DNA of 64,000 nucleotides, from assembly GCF_020520425.1 (NCBI RefSeq), contig NC_079492.1, positions 141,860,361 through 141,924,360 of the forward strand, in the 5' to 3' direction. Below the pieces are notes generated by a model. It had not been told where the DNA came from, ran no database searches, and saw only the letters and a list, made by a program, of their open reading frames with translations. Both the position numbers and the translations under genes were made by a program. The DNA is from Spinacia oleracea (lineage: Eukaryota > Streptophyta > Magnoliopsida > Caryophyllales > Amaranthaceae). This document shows positions 55,508 through 64,000 of this stretch, in pieces (position 1 is the stretch's first letter; each line of letters opens with the position of its first letter).

Positions 55508-56721
55508 GGATCGATATGTATAATTGTACATAGTATAAGACATTAAACAGTTAAGTACGAAGCACTATTTTAACAGTTTTACAACGCCTAAAAATGTTTT
55601 AAACAATACTACGGGTATAAATATTTACAAGGTTCTAGTTTTGATCTTCATTTTAACAAAGTCTTCTCTAATCTCTACTAGAAGTCTAGAAGTTAACTAA
55701 AAGGAAAAAAAACTTATAAGAACATATTCTTATTAACCTTTATTAAAACTTACTCAACTTACTATAATCTTGAAGTTAGTGGAAATAAAGTAAATTGCGT
55801 GAACATAATACGATCTTACATTTGACCATAACCTCTTTTTATTCAATTCACATAGTACATTTTTTTCCGTATTCATGTCTTATCTCAATGTTAATCCTTA
55901 ATTTCTTTCTTTTATTAAAAGTATGTTAACCCTCACTTGAAACAACAAGATTTTGATTTAAGGATAGGTTAATTGTTAAATACGGGTCTGGGCTGCACCC
56001 GTCATCAAGAGAGAGAGTCCACTTAACAAGTCCAAAGGAGGTTCCACATTAAAACCATATGGCAATAAGGGGAGTAGCCCCTTAGCCTTATTAAGCGATT
56101 AACTCTCTCATCTCTTCTCAATGTGGAACACTCACATGTGTTATTTGAGAAGGTTTTCTTCAACATTAATTAAATAGGTTAATCAAATATAGCGTATTAA
56201 TTTTCTTAAGACTAGATTGAACACCACATTAAATCTACTTAGTTATTTTTTCATATATGGAATATATAGATAGAAACACAATATGTACATAAAATTTAAT
56301 CTCAAGTCTTAGACATCTAACCCTAAACTTTAACCAACTAAGCTTGTTAACGGCCACAAATTTACATAGTCGTAATATTGTATCATCAAAATTTTGTGCA
56401 TGTAGTATGGATATGCTCCAACTACAATGTAGTGCGGGTAGGGATATGAGGTTTTGATGTCTTGTAAAGTTGTAAGTACCCACCCAACTCTTTTTCCTAT
56501 TATTATTGGTAAAAAAAAATTGATAAAATTTTATATTTTTATAGTGATTTTACCACCATCCTTTAGTACTTTTTAAGCCGAATGAATAATCTTTAGGTGA
56601 AAGTAATGGTAGAATTGCATAAGAATTCCTATTACTATTAGCCAAATCAATCAATGATTTCTTGGATTAGTGACAAAAATCGAAGATGCGTACACACGAT
56701 AAGAACATGTTCAATTGTACT
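55508..56721. other. Intergenic stretch with a possible small repeat
   Basis: AT-rich. The block 55995-56160 has GTTCCACATT (56041) and AATGTGGAAC (56120) as inverted partners with AG- and CT-rich flanks, a pattern I have seen in small LTR-type repeats of plants, but no ends or duplications are clear. No gene is supported. Confidence 0.4.
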
Positions 56722-57012
56722 TGTTCGTCTTCCCATTAAAAGGTTCTACCTTGTACTTGTTCCCGGAATCATCCATAGCTAAACCCAGCTCTTGATACCA
56801 GTTTGTTATAACCAAACGCGTGCCACGAACGATTGGGAACAAACCCTACAAATACAATATAGAACAAATAGCAAAAACAATAATAAAAGACACAAGTGTT
56901 TGTTAGGAAATTTAGATTTCCTTCCCTCAAATATTATCGTATTATTAAGTTCCTGCAAAATAACACAATAACCCCTCAATTGATGATTCCTCTCACCAAT
57001 GTATTTTTCCCT
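56722..57012 (-). repeat. Second, truncated copy of the Copia LTR-primer site-gag start
   Basis: On the minus strand, positions of about 57012-56804 match the inner 209 bp of the LTR at 58231-58685. The primer site (TGGTATCAAGAGC) and the first codons of gag follow, diverging near 56722. The copy abuts the protease relic at about 57012 without a spacer. Confidence 0.8.
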
Positions 57013-58203
57013 CTTATTTTTTGAGCCAAAATCCGTCTTTTAATACCTCCTTCAAGTATGAAGAGGTTTTGTTTGTTACGTCGTCCCCTTAAGATCAAAC
57101 TCCTGGCCTTGGTGACCTTCAAACGACCTACTTCAATGTGAATAGCATAACCAAAGCCATCCAAACGACCCAAAGATATGAGATTACGATCGATCAAGCC
57201 TCAAAATATACCTTACCTCTCATAATTTTTGAGTACTCCCATCATGTGTCTTGATCTCAACCTCACCTATACCCTCAACCTTAGCCTCTTCCCCATTAGG
57301 TAAGGTAACACACAACCCATCACTTTGTTTATAAGAAATAAACCACTCCTTCCTACAACAAATATGTTGTGAGCATCCTGAATCTAGAATTCAACTCTCT
57401 TTTGGATCTTTACTCTCCTCCACCATGAGAGCCATATCTTCATCAATAGCAATAGTGGCAGCACCTCTAACCCTACCGTTCCTCAAAACCTTGTACCTAG
57501 GACACTTTGATTGTATATGTCCTGCCTCGTCACAGTACCAACACTTGATGTTAGAGTTTGTATTGCTCGCCTTCTTATTGCCTTTCCATTTGTTGCTACT
57601 ACCCTCCGCTACTAATCCTGCTCCTCCATAAATTGATGATCACTCTTGCTTCATGAACCTCTCCGCCTCGAATAACATCACCACAGTATCGTCCAAAGGA
57701 ATTATTGTCTTCCCTACAAGTAAACTAGTTATCACAGAGTTATACCTTTTAGGAAGAGATGTCAACAATAAAATTGTGATGTCCTCCTCCTCGATTTTCG
57801 CATCTAAACTCGCCAAATGGGTGGTCAAGCCATTAAACTTATTTAGATGATCTTGTAGTGCGTTGTTTTCCTCCATCTCGAGTGAATAAAGGTCCTTATT
57901 CAAGAACAGTTTGTTGGCCAATGACTTAGATGCATACATCTTAATCAATTTGTCCCACAACTCCTTTGGATTATTGTCCTCTAAGACGTTGTACTTGATC
58001 TCCGGAGCAAGAGCCAATCTGATCGTAGCCCGTAGTTGCATATCCTCCCACTTGTCTTTGTCCACCGAATCAGGTTTCTTACCCTTTAAAGTCTTGCGAA
58101 GACCTTGGCGTATAAGAATAGCCTTAATTGTACTTTGCCACAATGAAAAATTCGTCTTCCCATTAAAAGGTTTTACCTTGTACTTGTTCCCGGAATCATC
58201 CAT
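57013..58203 (-). pseudogene. Copia gag-protease relic, minus strand
   Basis: Gag begins at the ATG at 58203 (MDDSGNKYKVKPFNG) and has a UBN2-type body (FSLWQSTIKAIL, LWDKLIKMY, LLTSLPKRY). After a stop near 57640 there is a CCHC knuckle (CWYCDEAGHIQSKC), then a protease-like DSGCSQHI preceded by a TGA where Trp is usual, and further stops. Integrase, RT and RNase H are absent; the sequence jumps to a second LTR fragment at about 57012. The relic is a deletion product and not functional. Confidence 0.88.
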
Positions 58204-58214
58204 GGCTAAACCCA

Positions 58215-58227
58215 GCTCTTGATACCA
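58215..58227 (-). other. Primer binding site of the Copia relic
   Basis: The minus strand reads TGGTATCAAGAGC, three bases after the LTR edge. Confidence 0.8.
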
Positions 58228-58230
58228 GTT

Positions 58231-58685
58231 TGTTATAACCAAACGCGTGTCACGAACGATCGGGAACAAACCCTGCAAATACAATATAGAACAAATAGCA
58301 AATACAATAATAAAAGACACAAGTGTTTGTTAGGAAATTTAGATTTCCTCTCCTCAAATATTATCGTATTATTGAGTTCCTACAAAATAACACAATAACC
58401 CCACAATTGATTATTCCTCTTACCAATGTATTTTTCCCTCTTATTTTCTAGTTAGGCCTAACCCCCTTTTGTAGGCTAAACTAGAAACCCACATCTACTA
58501 GAATTATACTTGATCCCCAAGTCTATAATTCTAGAGATTGTTACATACCAAAATATATATAGTTTCCTAATTACAATTTTAATTAAACTAGGAAACAAGA
58601 TATTAAACCAAACAAAATGTATATTTGACTCCAAGTCCGTTTCGTATTCTTGTCAACTTAACTAAGTTGTGTTTAATTCCTAACA
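58231..58685 (-). repeat. LTR of the Copia relic (455 bp)
   Basis: On the minus strand it starts TGTTAGGAATTAAACAC and ends GGTTATAACA. The end is set by the adjacent primer site. No target duplication can be checked because the partner LTR is truncated. Confidence 0.75.
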
Positions 58686-60039
58686 TGGCTCATTCAGGTA
58701 AAAAAAAAAAAAACAACAAAGTACTTTATTAGTCGAATTTAACTTTTTTTAAGGTATTTCCATCAATATTTATGACTGTGTAAGGGGGGAAATAGACCAG
58801 AGTTTTTTATTGTCCGGTGAGAATTTTCCAAATAGGTAATGAGTTAATGACACATAAAAAAAAATTATATAAACAATAAAAAGTGTGAGGATTTTTTTTT
58901 TTCCCTTTGGGTCATTAAAGCATGAAGGCATGAAGCTATATGTTGAAAAATAAACAAAAGTAGCTCAATGAAATTCTCAAGGGCCACTCAACCACTTTGT
59001 AAAACATTTTGACCAAAAGCATCAAAATATTTATTTCAATATTTATAACAAATTATTTATTTCAATATGATGGGGAATCTCTAAAGCAAGTCTAAAAATT
59101 AAATGATTTACTATAAATAAACCTTATTTTAATTTTGGGTTGGAAAACAAACAAATTTATAGATAAGAACAAGCTATTTTAAATTAATTCTCTATGTATT
59201 TTCAAACTGGGGCGGCAAACTCAATGCATAGTAGTGAAAATTCTTCACCATAATTATCAGCTCATACTTTTTATTAATAAAAATCTCAAATATATTGAGA
59301 AAAATAAGCAAAGGGGTTTAGTGGAAAGGAACTTTTCATTTTAAAATTGCTAATTAAATTATTAAAACAAACAAGGGATAGAATTTCAAGTTGTTCAATT
59401 TAATATTCGTAACCCATTGAAATTAGGTAAGGTGTAGTAGAAGAAAAGATGTAATTAACAATATTTAATTTAAACATCCAAAATAAATGCTTAGCATTAA
59501 CAAATTGTTCAAAGTTTAGTGGTTAAACAAAAACAATTTTAGGGAGCACTTGCCAACACAACAGGTTACTCTTCTTCATTGGACTCTCCATTTTATAGTC
59601 AATTTGAGATAGCTACTTTCATGGGGTGTAAACGAGCAAATTCGAGTCGAAATTCAGCTTGCTCGAGCTAAGCTTAATATTAAAAAAAAATACGGTTATA
59701 AGTAGAGGTAGGTCTAGCCTGTTTCAGCTTGACCCTTTAAACATTTGTCTTCACATGTTATATTTCAGATTTTCAGCTCAACTCGTTAAACGTCCCAATA
59801 TCCCATCGTAAAATTTGCATAGGTTGCCATCTATTGTAAACAATCGTCAAGTTAGACCTTATTTATTGGTTGATGTGTAAAAATATTATCATATGAGATC
59901 TTGTTATATTAGTCTCAATATAAAATTCTGAAATAATTTTGTAACTCCCAAAAGAATGTTGAGATATGAGATGATAGAAAATGAATAAAAATATTTCATA
60001 AAGGAATAAAGCGAAATTGTAAAAGTTACTAAAATCAGC
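58686..60039. other. Intergenic stretch without a supported gene
   Basis: AT-rich, with A and T runs. I find no coding frame with recognisable content and no bounded transposon. Confidence 0.4.
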
Positions 60040-60406
60040 TTTGCGAAGGAGGTGATAGGCTCGGGAATTGGTACTATTGAGATGGCTAATCGTGGGTCAA
60101 TGATGGTGTACGAGAATCCCATTGCGGGCGAGGTAAATGAGGATGGCAGCAGCTCACTCCAAGGAGGTGCAGTAGAAGGAGAGAGGGGGAATACAGAGCG
60201 GTTTCTAAAGCGGGTAAGAATGGAAGCAGCCCATAAGAATGCATCATTCAGTAGTGCAGAGAAGGGGCCACTATATGATACCCCTATGCTGACAATCCTG
60301 GTAATAAATAGTTCACTTCTCTTTCTCAGATGATTAATGGTGAGATGGTTGCTACTGTTACAGATTTATCGGCGGTGATTGGTGGAGACCAATCCCGCCG
60401 GGTCCA
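60040..60406 (+). pseudogene. Probable remnant upstream of the LINE endonuclease
   Basis: An open frame from about 60052 is Gly/Ser/Glu-rich with no fold that I recognise and breaks near 60333. In plant L1-type LINEs a gag-like region precedes the endonuclease; this may be its C-terminal end, the rest being lost by 5' truncation. Low certainty. Confidence 0.35.
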
Positions 60407-61529
60407 ATGAGTTTGTTAAGCTACAACTGCCAGGGACTTGGCAACCAACGGGCAGTTAGAAGGCTAAAAAAGTTGCTTAATAATAGTGTCTACGATTTAG
60501 TGTTTTTAATGGAAACGAAGAGGAGTGCTGTAGAAATGATTTCGGTGAAGTCCCATTTGAATTTTTCAGAGAGTTATTTTGTCGACTCTGCTGGTCGGTC
60601 TGGAGGTTTGGCAATGTTTTGGAATGATAATATTGAGGTGGAGGTGTTATCTGCCTCACTGCACCTTATTGATTGTGTAATTAAAGGTCTCTTCTGTGAG
60701 GCTCAATGGAGACTCACTTGTTTCTATGGGTGGCCTGAGAGCACTGAGAAATATTTGTCTTGGGAATTGTTGCGAGCATTAAAAGCTGAGTCTAATCTCC
60801 CATGGTTAGTAGTTGGGGATATGAATCAAATTTTGTTTGAGGCCGAGAAGGAGGGAGGGCAGCCGAGGAGTCAAGTGGAGATGACTGAGTTTAGGGAGGC
60901 ATTAGATGATTGTGGGTTACATGATTTGGGGTTCTTCGGTAATCCGTTTACTTGGTGGAACAAACAAACAGACCAATTTGCTACTACGTATTTTTGAGAG
61001 ACTTGATAGGGGAGTTGCTACACATACATGGATGGAGATGATGCCTCACATTGGTGTGATACATATGCCTAGTGATAAGTCAGACCATGTTCCGATAAAT
61101 GTTACCAATATGCCTCGTAGTAGTAGCTCTAGAAAGAAGAAAAAATTATTCAGGTTTGAAGACTTATGGTTATCATCACCTGATTGTGAAAATGTAGTGA
61201 AAGATGCGTGGACAAACTCCTTGGGACTATGGAATAATGATGATGTTCCTGTGAAAATAAAATGTTGCAGTGAAGCTCTTCAAAGTTGGAATAAGAGAGA
61301 GTTTGGAAATTTGACCACAAAAATCAAGAAGGCTCGTGTAGAGCTGGCGAGGCTTGACGAGAGTGAGCCTAATTTAGTAATGGTTCAAGAAAGGAAGCGT
61401 GTTTGTGAGGAAATTGATCATCTGTTGGGGCTTGAAGAAACAATGTGGAGGCAACGGTCGAGAGTAGCAAATTTGAAAGAGGGTGATAGAAATACAAAAT
61501 ATTTTCATATGAAGGCATCGATCGGGTAG
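60407..61529 (+). pseudogene. L1-type LINE endonuclease and linker, frameshifted
   Basis: AP-endonuclease-like domain: SYNCQGLGN (Asn), LVFLMETK (Glu), SGGLAMFW, LPWLVVGDMNQIL (Asp and Asn), FTWWNKQ, then after a frameshift near 60990 RIFERLDRG and SDKSDHVPI (Asp-His). The catalytic residues are all visible, though the reading frame is broken. A coiled linker (ETMWRQRSRVANLKEGDRN) and KYFHMKAS lead into the RT. The endonuclease would nick target DNA for target-primed reverse transcription. Confidence 0.9.
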
Positions 61530-63348
61530 GAAGAGGAGGAACACGATACATGGAGTAAGGAAGGATAATGGAGAATGGGTTAGTGAGCATGACAAGATTA
61601 CAGAAGCAGCAATTGAGTACTTTATGGGCCTCTTCACCACTATGAACCCGCAAGAGTTTGATATGGCGCTAGGAGATATGGAGTCTAGGGTGACAGATGA
61701 AATGAACCAACAACTCATGAAGCCTTTCGAGCACGAAGAGGTAAGAGCAGCTATTTTTCAAATGCATCCAAGCAAGGCTCCGGGGCCCGACGGTATGAAT
61801 GCAAATTTCTACCAAAAACATTGGCACATTATTGGTAATGACGTCTCGAATTATGTGATTGGGGTGATTAATGGCGTAGGTAATATGGTGGATCTTAATA
61901 ATACTCACATTGTCTTGATACCAAAGATTAAAAATCCGACCCATTAGTCTGTGCAATGTAATATATAAAATAATCTCGAAAATGCTGGCGAATAGAATGA
62001 AATTGTTCCTGTCTGATATTATATCCCTGAACCAAAGTGCTTTTACTCCTGGAAGACTTATTACTGATAATACACTCGTGGCTTATGAGGTCTTTCACTA
62101 TATGAATAGTGTTTGTTCGGGGAGAAAAGGGAGTATGGCCATAAAACTTGATATGAGTAAAGCTTATGATCGTGTTGAGTGGAGTTTTCTGGAGAAGGTT
62201 ATGGGAAAGATGGGCTTTGACGTTAGATGGGTCCGATTGATTATGAGGTGTGTTTCGTCCGTGTCACACGCAGTTATTATTAATGGAGAACCGTCAGATT
62301 TTTTCAAGCCGGGAAGAGGCTTGAGGCAGGGTGATCCCATTTCCCCATACCTATTTATCATATGTGCCGAAGTTTTCTCTCATTTGATCCAGATGGAAGT
62401 TAATAGAGGGTCCTTGCAGGGTATTCGTGTTTGTAGGGGTGCTCCTGTGGTATCTCACCTTTTGTTTGCGGACGACAGTATCATTTTCTGTAGAGCTGAT
62501 GACAGGGATGTGCAAGCGGTTTGAAGGATTCTTGATCACTATAGTAGCGCATCTGGTCAACAGGTAAACTTCAGTAAGTCAGAGGTCTCTATGAGCTCAA
62601 ATGTACAATTGACCAGGAAAGAAGAGTTAGCAAACGCACTAGAGGTAAAGTTGGTACAAGCACATGGAAAATATTTGGGGATGCCCACAGTGGTGGGAAG
62701 GTAAAAAACTCGAGCTTTTAATTTTCTGAAGGAACGTGTATGGAAGAGACTTAGAGGGTGGAAGCAACAACTCTTATCGTTCGCTGGTAGGGAGGTCCTC
62801 TTAAAGGCAGTAGTCCAAGCGGTTCCCACCTATATAATGAGTTTGTTTCGTCTCCCGACAGGTTTCAGCCATGACATTCAGAAAATGATGGTGCGTTTCT
62901 GGTGGGGGTGTAAAGAGGAGGAAAGGAAAATATTTTGGGTGGCATGGGAGAAGTTATGTGTACCGAAAATACAAGGAGGGTTGGGGTTTCGACGGTTATT
63001 TGAGTTTAATGAGGCTTTGTTAGCTAAACAGGGATGGCGCATTATGAATAATCCTGAACTCTTATTTTCCCGACTTTTGAAAGCAAGGCACTTTCCATCA
63101 ACTGGTTTCCTGAGTGCTAGCTTAGGAAATAGACCGAGCTATGTATGGAGGAGTATTTGGAGTTGTAGGTGGGTTCTGGAAAAGGGTTGTAAGTGAATCA
63201 TAGGGGACGGGCAATCTGTTAAAATTTGGAGCGATCCATGGCTAAGTAGACCGCCGTCTTTCCGTGTGATTTCGGCCAAAAAGGAGGGGAGCAACTGTGA
63301 ACTAGTGTCTGATTTAATTGATCGCGCGCAATGTAGGTACTTGGAATG
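61530..63348 (+). pseudogene. LINE reverse transcriptase with several stops
   Basis: The RT motifs are in order: HPSKAPGPDGMNANFYQ, LIPKIKN, (frameshift near 61945) QSAFTPGRLITDN, KLDMSKAYDRVEW, GLRQGDPISPYLF, HLLFADDSIIF. Unlike the LINE at 17.9 kb the ADD core is intact. In-frame stops occur at about 62522 (TGA), 62702 (TAA) and 63194 (TGA), and a short out-of-frame patch lies near 63320-63350. It is moderately decayed. Confidence 0.92.
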
Positions 63349-64000
63349 AACGGTTAGTGCAGATGAGATTTTGAACATACCGTTGTCTTCAATGGCGTTG
63401 GATGATGTTCTTGTTTGGCATTATGATAAGTCCGGCCAATATACAGTGCGTACAGGCTATCATTTTATTACTTTTTTTAAGAACTCCACAGAAGGTAATG
63501 TTGGCTCGTCGATGGTGCCAAGTTTATGGAAGCGGATTTGGAGACTCGATGTTCCCCCTAAGGTACGTGTTTTCATTTGGAGACTTTGTAGTGGTGCATT
63601 ACCTACGAGTAGAGGCCTGCATAAACGAATAGATAGTGTATCCCCTTTGTGCCAAAGATGTATGAGACACGATGAGTCTGAGCTTCACGCTGTGTGGAGT
63701 TGTGATTATGCGGTGCAAATTTGGGAGTGCTCCGGGCTTATGGGTTTTGACGTCCCATTGTTAAATAATGTAACTGATTGGGTGGATTGGTGGACGACAA
63801 ATTTGGAGGAGGTAGATAGGAATGCTAGTGCGATGCTTGCGTGGGGCATATGGAATGAGAGGAACGCAGTGATACATGGGTGTTTGCCAAAACACCCGGC
63901 GGAGGTGGTGGCTGCTACTGCCTCCCTGTTGTTGGCCTTTGACCAGGTGAGGGAGAAGGGTACAAGTCATGTGGTGCGTACGGGCCTGCAAAGGGGTGAG
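63349..64000 (+). pseudogene. LINE zinc-binding (zf-RVT) region, runs off the window
   Basis: The same frame continues without stops to the window edge. It contains SADEILNIPLS, VWHYDKSGQYTVRTGYHF, LWKRIWRLDVPPKVRVFIWR and PLCQRCMRHDESELHAVWSC, the zf-RVT pattern of plant LINEs, then AWGIWNERNAVIHG. The RNase H part and A-tail must lie beyond the window. Confidence 0.88.

Overview
The window is plant nuclear DNA, about 80% transposable-element sequence with four host genes between the elements. Several signs point to a dicot with many retrotransposons: spliced genes with GT-AG introns, a chloroplast Clp protease subunit, an AT-hook/PPC protein, and plant-type Tat, SIRE-like and Athila-like LTR elements. 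The 1.38-kb solo LTR at 19.5-20.9 kb resembles LTR families I associate with Amaranthaceae (spinach and relatives). That placement is from memory, not from a search.

Layout. (1) 1 to about 8.96 kb: a minus-strand Ty3/Gypsy element of the Tat lineage. Its gag-pol has one internal stop, a second (archaeal-type) RNase H, 83-bp tandem repeats, and a spliced ORF running antisense to gag-pol; its far LTR lies outside the window. (2) About 9.0-9.6 kb: an LTR-like stretch. (3) 10.09-17.54 kb: a complete four-exon cornichon-family gene with two large introns carrying a Mutator-like MITE, a SINE-like piece and a tandem duplication. (4) 17.86-21.89 kb: a 5'-truncated L1-type LINE, split by a solo LTR with perfect 5-bp target duplications. 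(5) 22.24-28.37 kb: a complete but non-coding LTR retrotransposon with an Athila-type primer site. Its 3' LTR was invaded by a Helitron, which holds a CACTA MITE and a second MITE. (6) 28.6-30.4 kb: a cluster of MITEs, one Stowaway nested in another. (7) 30.51-34.12 kb: a complete nine-exon CLPR2 gene. (8) 34.6-35.3 kb: nested Tourist-like MITEs. (9) 37.2-37.8 kb: an intronless gene for a membrane-anchored acidic protein with a DUF761-like C-terminus, with three SINE-like insertions nearby. (10) 40.71-44.63 kb: a minus-strand five-exon AHL1-like DNA-binding protein gene. (11) 45.56-55.50 kb: a structurally complete, young Copia element with a third sense ORF downstream of pol. (12) 56.7-58.7 kb: a rearranged Copia gag/protease relic. 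(13) 60.05 kb to the window end: a decayed plant L1-type LINE (endonuclease, RT, zinc-finger region).

The host genes are unrelated single-copy housekeeping or regulatory genes: ER cargo export, chloroplast proteolysis, chromatin binding, and one of unknown role. The cornichon-CLPR2 order recalls the Arabidopsis At1g12390-At1g12410 neighbourhood, here stretched by about 13 kb of nested insertions. I found no tRNA, rRNA or CRISPR locus. The least ordinary items are the two accessory retrotransposon ORFs: the antisense spliced one in the Gypsy element, and the sense one in the Copia element that sits behind its own plant-like TATA box and leader.
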